A stretch of 6,037 nucleotides of DNA from Pseudomonadota bacterium (GTDB lineage: Bacteria > Pseudomonadota > Gammaproteobacteria > UBA11654): positions 1 through 6,037 of the forward strand of contig JAPOHS010000057.1 in assembly GCA_029979325.1 (NCBI GenBank). The letters run 5' to 3'. The first letter of the stretch is position 1, and every line of letters starts with the position of its first letter. Below, piece by piece: positions 1-6,037 of the stretch. The position numbers were made by a program, and so were the translations under genes. The notes under the pieces were generated by a model. The model ran no database searches. It was not told the DNA's origin and saw only the letters and a program-made list of their open reading frames with translations.

Positions 1-2555
1 AGATAATCATCACCTCTATCAAATGTAACAATTCCAGACACTCCGGATAACAAACTACCAAATGTTTCAAATTGACCATTCAAGCCTAGAATAATTTGTT
101 GTTTGATTGGATCTAGCTCTTCATTTGAAGCTGGCCTTGAAGAAAGATACTCACTGTATTCTCTCTGAATTTCTTTGATTGAATCGACAGTACGGTCTGA
201 TTGAACAGGCGCATAAACAAGCATGGGTCTAGGTCCTTTGCGAGATGAGAGTCTTGCTCTGACACCATATGACCAGCTTTTGTCTTCTCTTAAGTTCATG
301 TTAAGCCTTGAAGTAAAGCTTCCTCCAATGACTCGGTTCATAAGGTCTATATCGATTTCATCATCAGTTCCATTGGCTGGCAATAACTGACCTGCAACAA
401 TCAGTGATTGGATGGCACCTGGTTTATCAAATAGATAAATCTTTCTCGCACTAGACTGATTAGAAACTTCATAGTTTAAGGGTTTTGTCTTATTCGCTTC
501 TCTCTTCCAGTTACCAAACTTAGATTCAAGTATCGGAAGTAACTCTTCAAGATTGGTATCACCAATAACCACAATTGTAGAATTGGCTGCAGTGATTGTT
601 GACTCTTTGTAACCAATCATGTCTTGGCGAGTCATCCACTGTATGGATTGCCTGGTTCCATCGCCGCTTGATGGTTTACCATATGGGTGATCCTTGCCAT
701 ACATTAATCCTGAAATGAGATTAGAAACAATTCCATTGGGTGTTGATAGCGATTGATCAATCGATGCGAGCCACCTTAATTTTTTTCGATCAATTTCAAC
801 CTGGTCAAATGTTGGTTTATTGATGACTTCAATCATTAGATCAAGTGACTCAGTAAAATTCGATTTCAAAGCTGAAAGAGTCACGCTTGAAGAATCCAAA
901 CCAGTACTTGTATATAGATCCGTACCCAATTCATCTAATTTATCACTCAGTTCAAGGGCATCATATCGTTCAGTCCCCTCGGTTAACATCGACATGGTGA
1001 AACTTGCCAAACCAGGTTTATCCGTTGAATCAGATGAATGACCTGACCCAAGCAGTAAACTTAAATTAATCATTGGCACATCATGTCTTTCTGCAAAAAC
1101 AACATCGATGCCATTACTCAACTCCGCCCTTTGAATCTCTGGCAAATTCAGCTCTGGAAATGATTCAGGAAAAGGTAACTTAGATCGGTCAGCAATTGCC
1201 TCTTGTGAGAATGACATTTGATCTTCAGGTGCAACAATGAGCACATAAACTCCATCAGTAAGCCAATCTGAAGCCGTCTTTTGTATTTCTTGTTTGGTTG
1301 TAGCGAGCATGTCTGCATAAAAATCATTAAATCGTCCAGGATCGCCTGTATAAACTTCAGAGTATGCAAGCAGGTCTGATTTACCACCAAATCCACCTAT
1401 TCTTTGAAGGCCTTTAATAAAAGAAGCTCTGATCGATGTTTTTGTATTCTTAAGGTTTTTAGAATTTGGTCCTTTCTTTATAAACTTGACCAATGTTTCA
1501 TCAATTGCATTTTCTAATTCTTGCATTGAGACGCCGTTTGCCAAATCAGCTGCTATCCAGAACTGTCCAGCAAGCTCTCTGTCGTAATAAAAAGAAGTCA
1601 CGCTGGTAGCAAGCTGACGCTTATAAACCAATTCTTGATAAAGCTCTGAATTCTTACCGCCGGTTAAAAGTGATGCAATCAATTCAAAATGTGGGTGCTC
1701 TTTGGATCCAATCTCCGGTGTATTCCAAACCTTATATATGCGAGCGTTTGGTACACGATCGTACATGATGTCTCTTTTCTCACCTGAACGCTTTGCAATC
1801 CATTTCTTTTTCTTTATTGGAGAAGGCCCAGGAGGAATGTCTGCAAAATATTTATAAACCAATTCTTTTGCTTCCTGAAGGTTTATATCTCCAGCAAGCG
1901 AAAGAACAGCATTATTTGGACCATAGTATGTTTTAAACCAGTTCTGGACATCATCCATAGATGCTGCATTCAGATCTTCCATTGACCCAATAACACTCCA
2001 AGAATAAGGATGCCCTTCAGGAAATGTCTCTTTTGCGGCTTGAAAGAAGACTTTTCCATATGGTTGGTTCTCACCCTGTCTCTTTTCGTTTTGTACCACA
2101 CCTCTTTGTTCATCAAGCTTATCTTGATCTACAACACCAAGAAGGTGTCCCATTCGATCAGATTCCATCCATAAGGCAAGATCCAAAGCAGTGGTAGGTA
2201 CATTTTGAAAGTAATTTGTCCTGTCGTTATTTGTTGTTCCATTCATATCAGTTGCACCGACTTTCTGAAAAGGAGCAAAATATTCATTGTTATAGTTCTC
2301 AGTTCCGTTAAACATCAAATGCTCAAACAAATGAGCGAACCCAGTTTTTCCTGGTAATTCATCCTTTGAACCAACGTGATACCAAACATTCACAGCAACT
2401 ACAGGAATCTTTCTGTCCTCATGAACAATAACCCTGAGTCCATTTGGCAAAGTGAACTTCTCATACTCTATTTCTGGCAATTGGTCATTTGCAGCAATGG
2501 ATAGAGAGAATAAAAGTGTAAGCGGAAAAATGAATATCCTTTTTAAATTGTTCAT
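1..2555 (-). CDS. Secreted two-domain M16 (insulinase/pitrilysin-like) zinc peptidase, C-terminus beyond the window
   Basis: Read on the minus strand, the frame stays open from the ATG at 2555-2553 to the left edge: 851 complete codons, no stop. The N-terminus (MNNLKRIFIF, then a hydrophobic stretch ending SIAA near residue 22) looks like a Sec signal peptide, so the enzyme is probably periplasmic. The inverted zinc motif HxxEH is H75-L-F-E78-H79 in the context GFAHLFEHLMFNGT; E157 in the segment RGVVQNEKRQ is the likely third zinc ligand, and E149 is the usual conserved acid before it. A linker-type M16 domain follows (GG..SELYQELVYKRQLA, about 299-316). From about residue 470 a second M16 repeat begins, but its HxxEH position reads GLASFTMSMLTEGT (515-528), so it is catalytically dead. 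It keeps the substrate-side R756/Y763 motif (LREDKSWSYG). This active-plus-inactive pairing is typical of fused bacterial M16 proteins of about 900-950 residues, so perhaps 50-100 residues are missing. Substrate unknown. The family call is firm; a specific name is not justified. Confidence 0.95.
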   Translation of the reverse strand, partial: MNNLKRIFIFPLTLLFSLSIAANDQLPEIEYEKFTLPNGLRVIVHEDRKIPVVAVNVWYHVGSKDELPGKTGFAHLFEHLMFNGTENYNNEYFAPFQKVGATDMNGTTNNDRTNYFQNVPTTALDLALWMESDRMGHLLGVVDQDKLDEQRGVVQNEKRQGENQPYGKVFFQAAKETFPEGHPYSWSVIGSMEDLNAASMDDVQNWFKTYYGPNNAVLSLAGDINLQEAKELVYKYFADIPPGPSPIKKKKWIAKRSGEKRDIMYDRVPNARIYKVWNTPEIGSKEHPHFELIASLLTGGKNSELYQELVYKRQLATSVTSFYYDRELAGQFWIAADLANGVSMQELENAIDETLVKFIKKGPNSKNLKNTKTSIRASFIKGLQRIGGFGGKSDLLAYSEVYTGDPGRFNDFYADMLATTKQEIQKTASDWLTDGVYVLIVAPEDQMSFSQEAIADRSKLPFPESFPELNLPEIQRAELSNGIDVVFAERHDVPMINLSLLLGSGHSSDSTDKPGLASFTMSMLTEGTERYDALELSDKLDELGTDLYTSTGLDSSSVTLSALKSNFTESLDLMIEVINKPTFDQVEIDRKKLRWLASIDQSLSTPNGIVSNLISGLMYGKDHPYGKPSSGDGTRQSIQWMTRQDMIGYKESTITAANSTIVVIGDTNLEELLPILESKFGNWKREANKTKPLNYEVSNQSSARKIYLFDKPGAIQSLIVAGQLLPANGTDDEIDIDLMNRVIGGSFTSRLNMNLREDKSWSYGVRARLSSRKGPRPMLVYAPVQSDRTVDSIKEIQREYSEYLSSRPASNEELDPIKQQIILGLNGQFETFGSLLSGVSGIVTFDRGDDY

Positions 2556-2562
2556 AATATTG

Positions 2563-2593
2563 TGTATACCTAACTCAAATTTTTTAAGGACAA
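2563..2593 (-). promoter_or_regulatory. Possible promoter of the M16 peptidase gene
   Basis: On the minus strand, TTGTCC (2593-2588) could be a -35 box and TATACA (2568-2563) a -10 box, 19 nt apart; GGTATA, two bases upstream, would give 17. The -10 ends 7 nt before the ATG, so transcription would start at or just before the start codon. The only purine-rich match to a ribosome binding site (TTAGG) lies 13 nt before the ATG, too far for a good one. Inferred by eye from an AT-rich 57-bp spacer that must contain this promoter unless it lies inside the hydrolase gene. Confidence 0.35.
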
Positions 2594-2610
2594 TAATTGT
2601 AGAATAATTC
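2590..2610. promoter_or_regulatory. Two adjacent short palindromes, possible operator
   Basis: ACAAT-A-ATTGT (2590-2600) and GAAT-A-ATTC (2602-2610) are both perfect palindromes around a single central base. They share the core AATAATT at 2592-2598 and 2603-2609, so the cores are 11 bp apart, about one helical turn. The first overlaps the proposed -35 box of the M16 gene; the second overlaps the proposed -10 box of the hydrolase gene. A regulator bound here could affect both divergent genes. The arms are only 4-5 bp and AT-rich, so chance is a serious alternative. Confidence 0.25.
2600..2605 (+). promoter_or_regulatory. Possible -10 box of the serine hydrolase gene
   Basis: TAGAAT matches the sigma-70 -10 consensus at five of six positions and ends 7 nt before the ATG at 2613. 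No good -35 box is seen 16-18 nt upstream, where the sequence is a run of A and T. The AAGGA at 2586-2590 resembles a ribosome binding site but lies 22 nt from the ATG, too far to serve that start. Confidence 0.3.
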
Positions 2611-2612
2611 GC

Positions 2613-3776
2613 ATGAAACAGCATCAAAAGAAATCAATTCTCACTTCAGTTTTTGTCTTAATTTCATTAATAACAGTTCAAGCAGAAACCTCTGATTTAT
2701 CTAATGAAATTGATTCACTCTTTGGTGATCGTGCAGAAAAACCAGGGTGTGCTGTTGGCGTAATTGAAGATGGAGAATATATTCATTCAAAGGGATATGG
2801 CCTTGCCAACCTTGAGCATGAAATACCAATTGGTATGGATACTATCTTTAGGATCGGTTCCGTGAGTAAGCAATTTACTACGATGGCTATTGCCATACTT
2901 GAGGAAAAAGGAAAGCTTTCATTTGAAGATGAAATGAAGACTCATATCTCAGACTTGGTTGATTATGAACAAAAAGTCACTATCAATCACATGATTCATC
3001 ATTACAGTGGACTGGGAGATTATGAGTATATGGACTATCCGGGTCGCTTCAAGAATGCAGTAGGAGAGGAATTTAGATGGGGAAATGAAGACTATCTGAC
3101 AAATAAAGAATTTCATCAACTAATTAAGACCTTGCCACTCATCAGAGAACCAGAAAAAAAATTCCACTACAGTAATACAGGATATGTTTTACTGGCCCTT
3201 GCTGCAGAAAATGCTTCTGGCATGAGTCTCAGGCAATTTGCAGAAAAAGAGATTTTTAATCCGCTTGGTATGAATGATTCTTTTTTTAATGATGATGTGA
3301 ACTTACCATTTAAAAATCGAGCTGATGCTTATACGCCAACAAAAAAAGGATCTAATGAATACAAAATCAATGTAACCAATCTCAGTTGGATTGGGGATGG
3401 CGGTGTTTATACTTCACTCACTGATTTTATTAAATGGGATCAGAACTTTTATGAGAATAAACTCGGCAATGGAGACCAATCATTGATTCAAACAATGGAA
3501 ATGACATTTGAAGAAACAAAAGCAAGCAGAAGAAATCAAAAGATGGATAACGAAAGGGAAAATGAAAATACATATGCCTTTGCTCAAAATCTTGCCTATT
3601 ATAATGGTTATAAACGCTGGTCTCACTCAGGGTCATGGGTGGGATGGCTTGCTCATTATGTTAGATTTCCCGAACTTGGTTTCTCAACAGTTGTGTTCTG
3701 CAATACCAATGAAATCGATGCGACCATGATTGCTGATGATGTGGTTGATATATATTTTAAAACTAGAAAGAATTAA
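2613..3776 (+). CDS. Secreted serine hydrolase, beta-lactamase/class C penicillin-binding-protein fold
   Basis: A complete 387-residue protein. Residues 1-24 form a signal peptide (basic MKQHQKK, hydrophobic core, VQA before ETS), so it is exported. All three motifs of the class C beta-lactamase/DD-peptidase fold are present. The nucleophile and general-base pair S83-V-S-K86 sits in FRIGSVSKQF. The Tyr motif is Y186-S-N188 in FHYSNTGY. The third motif is H338-S-G340, the HxG form often seen in esterase and peptidase members in place of KTG. Length is normal for a stand-alone domain; residues 295-320 form a polar, charged stretch before the last strand. Members act as D-amino-acid peptidases, esterases or peptidoglycan-modifying enzymes as well as beta-lactamases, and sequence alone does not say which; antibiotic resistance should not be inferred. 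It is divergent from the M16 gene and converges on the acyl-CoA dehydrogenase gene. The start is fixed by the signal peptide beginning at this Met. Confidence 0.93.
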   Translation: MKQHQKKSILTSVFVLISLITVQAETSDLSNEIDSLFGDRAEKPGCAVGVIEDGEYIHSKGYGLANLEHEIPIGMDTIFRIGSVSKQFTTMAIAILEEKGKLSFEDEMKTHISDLVDYEQKVTINHMIHHYSGLGDYEYMDYPGRFKNAVGEEFRWGNEDYLTNKEFHQLIKTLPLIREPEKKFHYSNTGYVLLALAAENASGMSLRQFAEKEIFNPLGMNDSFFNDDVNLPFKNRADAYTPTKKGSNEYKINVTNLSWIGDGGVYTSLTDFIKWDQNFYENKLGNGDQSLIQTMEMTFEETKASRRNQKMDNERENENTYAFAQNLAYYNGYKRWSHSGSWVGWLAHYVRFPELGFSTVVFCNTNEIDATMIADDVVDIYFKTRKN

Positions 3777-3798
3777 ATCTTCTAAAAGGCATTCTTTC
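3766..3798. terminator. Inverted repeat across two convergent gene ends, possible weak bidirectional terminator
   Basis: GAAAGAAT (3766-3773) and ATTCTTTC (3791-3798) are perfect 8-bp inverted copies around a 17-nt loop containing both stop codons (TAA at 3774-3776; TAG on the minus strand at 3784-3782). The stem is AT-rich, the loop long, and no clear T-run follows on either strand, so a strong intrinsic terminator is unlikely. Each arm encodes the Lys-Asn near the C-terminus of its own protein, so the symmetry may come from two genes that both end in AAG AAT. Confidence 0.25.
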
Positions 3799-4933
3799 CT
3801 GTAAGTGCCCTTCCTACTGCCAACTGATGAATTGTTTCAGTTCCTTCGTAGGTCACTACACTCTCTAGATTTAGCATGTGCCTTATCGGTACATATTCAG
3901 CACTTATGCCTGATCCTCCAAGCATATCTCTGCAGTCTCTTGCAACATCAAGTGCCATTCGTACATTATTCCATTTTGCTAGAGAGACTTGTGTTGGATT
4001 CATTTGATCCATATCTTTTAATTGACCCAATCTATATGAGAGAAGACTGGAGGTGACTATTCTTCTTTGCATATCAGCCAGTCTGATCTGAATTGCTTGG
4101 TTTTCATCCAAAGCTCGATCAAATAATATCCTAGATTGGGTATAGTCTAAAAGTTGCTCTAAGCAGGACTCTGCGGCCCCTATCACACCCCATGATATTC
4201 CATATCTGGCTTGTGTGAGGCAGCTCAAAGGGCCCTTCAATCCGGTAACACCAGGTAAAACATTTCTTCCTGGAATCCTCACGTTATCCAAGAATAACTC
4301 TGAAGTTACAGATGCTCTGAGTGAGAACTTATTTTCAATCTTATTTGCAGTAAAACCATCGGTATCAGTCTCAACAATAAACCCTCTTACGCCATCATCC
4401 GTATGCGCCCAAATGATCGCTACATCTGCAATTGAGCCGTTTGTTATCCACATCTTGGACCCATTGATAATCCAATCATCACCATCTTTCTTAGCGTGTG
4501 TATTCATATTGGCAGGATCTGAGCCACCTTGAGATTCAGTGAGGCCAAAACAGCCAATCGCTTCTGCAGTAGCTAATTTTGGAAGCCACTCTTGTTTTTG
4601 CTCCTCGCTGCCAAAGGCATAGATGGGATACATCACAAGACTGCTTTGAACAGACACAAAGCTTCTCATTCCACTATCCCCTTTCTCCATCTCTTTGCAT
4701 ATCAGGCCATAAATGATTGCATTCATTCCAGGGCAACCATATCCTTCGATTGAGCTACCCAGTACACCTAATTCTGCAAGAGGCTTTATGAGGTCAGAGG
4801 GAAATTCATGATTTTCAAAACACTCTTGAATGACAGGATCAACCATATCCTTAACGAACCTAGAGACTGAGTCTTGTACAGCCTTCTCCTCATCGCTTAG
4901 CAGTGAATTGATATCAAATAAATCAATACTCAT
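3782..4933 (-). CDS. Acyl-CoA dehydrogenase, glutaryl-CoA dehydrogenase-like
   Basis: A complete 383-residue flavoprotein with the acyl-CoA dehydrogenase layout: N-terminal helices (1-125), middle beta domain with CFGLTE (128-133) and WITNGS (162-167), and C-terminal helices (about 232-383). Several stretches match glutaryl-CoA dehydrogenase specifically: GDSGMRSFVSVQSSLVMYPI (85-104), RASVTSEL (206-213), GPLSCLTQARYGI (234-246) and IRHMLNLESVVTYEGT (350-365). E363 is the expected catalytic base. E83, R90 and Y362 align with human mature-numbering Glu87, Arg94 and Tyr369, residues associated with binding and decarboxylating glutaryl-CoA, so the likely reaction is glutaryl-CoA to crotonyl-CoA plus CO2 in lysine or tryptophan breakdown. 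The FAD would pass electrons to an electron-transfer flavoprotein. It starts 11 bp after the DUF962 stop, so it is probably co-transcribed. No ribosome binding site precedes the ATG. A related short-chain dicarboxyl or branched substrate remains possible. Confidence 0.92.
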   Translation of the reverse strand: MSIDLFDINSLLSDEEKAVQDSVSRFVKDMVDPVIQECFENHEFPSDLIKPLAELGVLGSSIEGYGCPGMNAIIYGLICKEMEKGDSGMRSFVSVQSSLVMYPIYAFGSEEQKQEWLPKLATAEAIGCFGLTESQGGSDPANMNTHAKKDGDDWIINGSKMWITNGSIADVAIIWAHTDDGVRGFIVETDTDGFTANKIENKFSLRASVTSELFLDNVRIPGRNVLPGVTGLKGPLSCLTQARYGISWGVIGAAESCLEQLLDYTQSRILFDRALDENQAIQIRLADMQRRIVTSSLLSYRLGQLKDMDQMNPTQVSLAKWNNVRMALDVARDCRDMLGGSGISAEYVPIRHMLNLESVVTYEGTETIHQLAVGRALTGKNAF

Positions 4934-4943
4934 GATATTTCTG

Positions 4944-4949
4944 ACTATA
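4944..4949 (-). promoter_or_regulatory. -10-like hexamer before the acyl-CoA dehydrogenase start
   Basis: TATAGT on the minus strand overlaps the stop codon of the upstream DUF962 gene and ends 10 nt before the ATG at 4933. No -35 box is evident. The gene is probably read from an upstream promoter; this could be an internal promoter or chance in AT-rich DNA. Confidence 0.15.
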
Positions 4950-5253
4950 TTATGGCGTGTTTGCCTTGAATGATCTCTTTATACATCCTCCAATCACCCC
5001 TCAAGCTATATAAAGGAAAATAAAAGGTTGCTGGTTTATTTTTTTCAATAAAAAAGTGGCCGATCCATGCCCACCCATATCCGGATAAAAAAGCATAAAA
5101 AATATACTTGGGATCAAGTGAGGAAATAAAAATAATCATGAATATCAAGAAGATCGTTGTTCCGATGAAATGAAGCAATTTATTGTATTTATTCTTATGC
5201 TCATCAATATAGTAAGGATAGAATTCTTCAAAATTTTTAAATTCTTTTTTCAT
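4945..5253 (-). CDS. DUF962/Mpo1-like small membrane protein
   Basis: A 102-residue protein with the family pattern in order: an N-terminal YIDEHKNKYNKLLHFIGT segment (15-32), a hydrophobic membrane helix (about 29-46), then GYGWAWIGHFFIEKNKPATF (58-77) and a C-terminal SLRGDWRMY (83-91). H19, H28 and H66 are the conserved histidines. Yeast Mpo1, a distant and longer member, is an Fe(II)-dependent dioxygenase that alpha-oxidises 2-hydroxy fatty acids in phytosphingosine breakdown. Metal binding by these histidines is plausible here, but the bacterial substrate is unknown. About 100 residues is normal for the short bacterial form, so it is not truncated. It lies 17 bp after the DAHP synthase stop and 11 bp before the acyl-CoA dehydrogenase start, implying an operon. 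The ATG is preceded by ATTAAT with no ribosome binding site. Family assignment is good; function is open. Confidence 0.88.
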   Translation of the reverse strand: MKKEFKNFEEFYPYYIDEHKNKYNKLLHFIGTTIFLIFMIIFISSLDPKYIFYAFLSGYGWAWIGHFFIEKNKPATFYFPLYSLRGDWRMYKEIIQGKHAII

Positions 5254-5259
5254 ATTAAT

Positions 5260-5265
5260 ATTCTA
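5260..5265 (-). promoter_or_regulatory. -10-like hexamer before the DUF962 gene
   Basis: TAGAAT on the minus strand lies in the 17-bp gap between the DAHP synthase stop and the DUF962 start and ends 6 nt before the ATG at 5253. It is the same hexamer, at nearly the same distance, as before the serine hydrolase gene. No convincing -35 box is seen within the end of the DAHP synthase gene. Confidence 0.2.
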
Positions 5266-5270
5266 TCAAA

Positions 5271-6037
5271 TCATTTCGAAATAAGTGACGTTCTGAGATT
5301 CATTAATAAATCTTCAGTTGTCCCCCAATCGATACAGGCATCCGTTAAAGAAACGCCGTATTTTAGATCGCCAAGGTTCTCGGTAATCTTTTGATTACCA
5401 GCATTGATGTTGCTTTCAAGCATGATGCCCATAATGGATTGATTCCCCTTCTTGACTTGATTAACAATGCTCTTTGCTACCTTGGGCTGTAATCTGTAAT
5501 CCTTATTCGTATTGCCATGACTACAGTCAACCATGATCTTCATGGGCAAATCTGAATCGGTGAGTTGCTTCTCACAGGATTTAATACTCCTGCTGTCATA
5601 ATTGGGCTTGGCCCCTCCCCTTAAAACCACATGTGAGTATTTGTTTCCTTTGGTCTGATAAACAGTGATTCTGCCTCCATCATCTAGACCCAAGAAGTGA
5701 TGAGATTGTCTTGATGACTTGATTGCATTTACAGCAACAGCAAGTGAACCATCGGTTCCATTCTTAAAACCAACAGGAGTTGATAAACCACTTGCCATCT
5801 CCCTATGCGTCTGAGATTCCGCAGTTCTTGCTCCAATTGCGGTCCAGCTTGTCAGATCACCCAAATATTGAGGCATGATTGGGTCAAGTGCCTCAGTTGC
5901 GACACCAAGTCCCATTTCATTGAGATCAATAAGCAGCGAACGAGCAATATGAATGCCTTTGTCAATCTGGAATGTGTCATCAATATTTGGATCATTTATT
6001 AAACCCTTCCAACCAGTAGTTGTTCTCGGTTTTTCAA
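5271..6037 (-). CDS. aroF: 3-deoxy-D-arabino-heptulosonate 7-phosphate (DAHP) synthase, AroF-like, N-terminus beyond the window
   Basis: This enzyme condenses phosphoenolpyruvate with erythrose 4-phosphate to DAHP, the first step of the shikimate pathway, in the cytoplasm. The frame is open from the right edge to a TGA at 5273-5271 and gives 254 residues beginning EKPRTTTGWKGLINDP. Fragment residues K2, R4, R70 (GART), K91 (GFKNGTDG), R139 (LRGG), H173 (CSHGN), E207 (LESN) and D232 (LTDAC) correspond in order and spacing to E. coli AroG Lys97, Arg99, Arg165, Lys186, Arg234, His268, Glu302 and Asp326: the substrate-binding residues and three of four metal ligands. The offset of about 95 implies about 95 N-terminal residues lie outside, including the metal-binding Cys. 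MVDCSHGNTNKDYR, ESNINAGNQ and KYGVSLTDACIDW resemble AroF more than AroG or AroH. S85 keeps the Ser180 position of the AroG feedback site, but which amino acid inhibits cannot be told without the N-terminus. The Met codon at 5915-5913 is internal, not the start. First visible gene of the minus-strand group. Confidence 0.95.
   Translation of the reverse strand, partial: EKPRTTTGWKGLINDPNIDDTFQIDKGIHIARSLLIDLNEMGLGVATEALDPIMPQYLGDLTSWTAIGARTAESQTHREMASGLSTPVGFKNGTDGSLAVAVNAIKSSRQSHHFLGLDDGGRITVYQTKGNKYSHVVLRGGAKPNYDSRSIKSCEKQLTDSDLPMKIMVDCSHGNTNKDYRLQPKVAKSIVNQVKKGNQSIMGIMLESNINAGNQKITENLGDLKYGVSLTDACIDWGTTEDLLMNLRTSLISK

Noticed and set aside
820..1041. Plus-strand 73-codon open frame inside the M16 gene
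   Set aside because: It is antisense to a continuous M16 coding frame with clear family motifs on both sides, and the translation resembles no known family.
1148..1396. Minus-strand 82-codon open frame overlapping the M16 gene in another frame
   Set aside because: The M16 frame runs unbroken through this region with correct residue spacing, so this is a shadow frame.
2586..2590. AAGGA as the ribosome binding site of the serine hydrolase gene
   Set aside because: It is 22 nt from the ATG and no in-frame start codon lies at a usable distance from it.
3430..3729. Two open frames overlapping the end of the serine hydrolase gene (minus 3430-3636, plus 3508-3729)
   Set aside because: Both overlap the hydrolase frame, which carries the HSG motif here; neither has a start signal or a recognisable domain.
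2613..3776. Calling the serine hydrolase an antibiotic-resistance beta-lactamase
   Set aside because: The SxxK, YSN and HSG motifs define the fold but are shared with esterases and D-peptidases, and the HxG third motif argues against a confident beta-lactamase call.
3805..4532. Plus-strand open frames of 83 and 105 codons antisense to the acyl-CoA dehydrogenase (3805-4056 and 4215-4532)
   Set aside because: They lie opposite highly conserved acyl-CoA dehydrogenase segments and show no domain or independent start signal.
5170..5394. Plus-strand 74-codon open frame crossing the DUF962/DAHP synthase junction
   Set aside because: It is antisense to two recognised genes and its hydrophobic composition only reflects the AT-rich complement.
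5271..5915. Reading the DAHP synthase as a complete 214-residue protein starting at the Met at 5915
   Set aside because: The frame continues upstream to the window edge with conserved sequence (KPRTT, GWKGLINDP), so that Met is internal and the gene is cut by the window.
5805..6002. Plus-strand 65-codon open frame near the right edge, with several Cys residues
   Set aside because: It is antisense to the DAHP synthase active-site region, whose frame continues to the window edge; the CxxC-like spacing is incidental.

Overview
The window is ordinary bacterial chromosome, densely packed and AT-rich (roughly 40% GC by eye), with five protein genes and almost no non-coding DNA. The gene families point to a low-GC gammaproteobacterium. 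The DAHP synthase closely resembles the enterobacterial AroF/AroG type, and the M16 peptidase, serine hydrolase, glutaryl-CoA-dehydrogenase-like flavoprotein and short DUF962 protein are a mix common in marine oligotrophic Gammaproteobacteria such as SAR86-like lineages. That placement is an inference from remembered family resemblance, not from a search.

Layout. Positions 1-2555 (minus strand) hold most of a secreted two-domain M16 zinc peptidase whose C-terminus lies beyond the left edge. A 57-bp divergent spacer (2556-2612) separates it from a plus-strand secreted serine hydrolase of the beta-lactamase/class C fold (2613-3776). The hydrolase converges on a minus-strand gene group, with only 5 bp between the opposing stop codons. 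In transcription order, that group is an AroF-like DAHP synthase (5' end beyond the right edge, to 5271), a 102-residue DUF962/Mpo1-like membrane protein (5253-4945) and a glutaryl-CoA-dehydrogenase-like acyl-CoA dehydrogenase (4933-3782). Gaps of 17 and 11 bp suggest one transcription unit.

How the genes relate. The left pair is divergent, and both products carry signal peptides, so both probably act in the periplasm or at the envelope. The right group joins the first step of aromatic amino acid synthesis to an acyl-CoA oxidation enzyme and a small membrane protein of a fatty-acid-oxidising family. No obvious single pathway links them, so co-transcription may reflect genome compaction.

The most interesting signals are regulatory. 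None of the four start codons in the window has a well-placed Shine-Dalgarno sequence, and each has a -10-like hexamer ending 6-10 nt before it, which would fit leaderless or near-leaderless mRNAs. The divergent spacer carries two short palindromes sharing the core AATAATT, 11 bp apart. I found no mobile element, CRISPR array, RNA gene or clear new multi-gene system. No stretch over 300 bases lacks a gene; the longest non-coding stretch is the 57-bp spacer.
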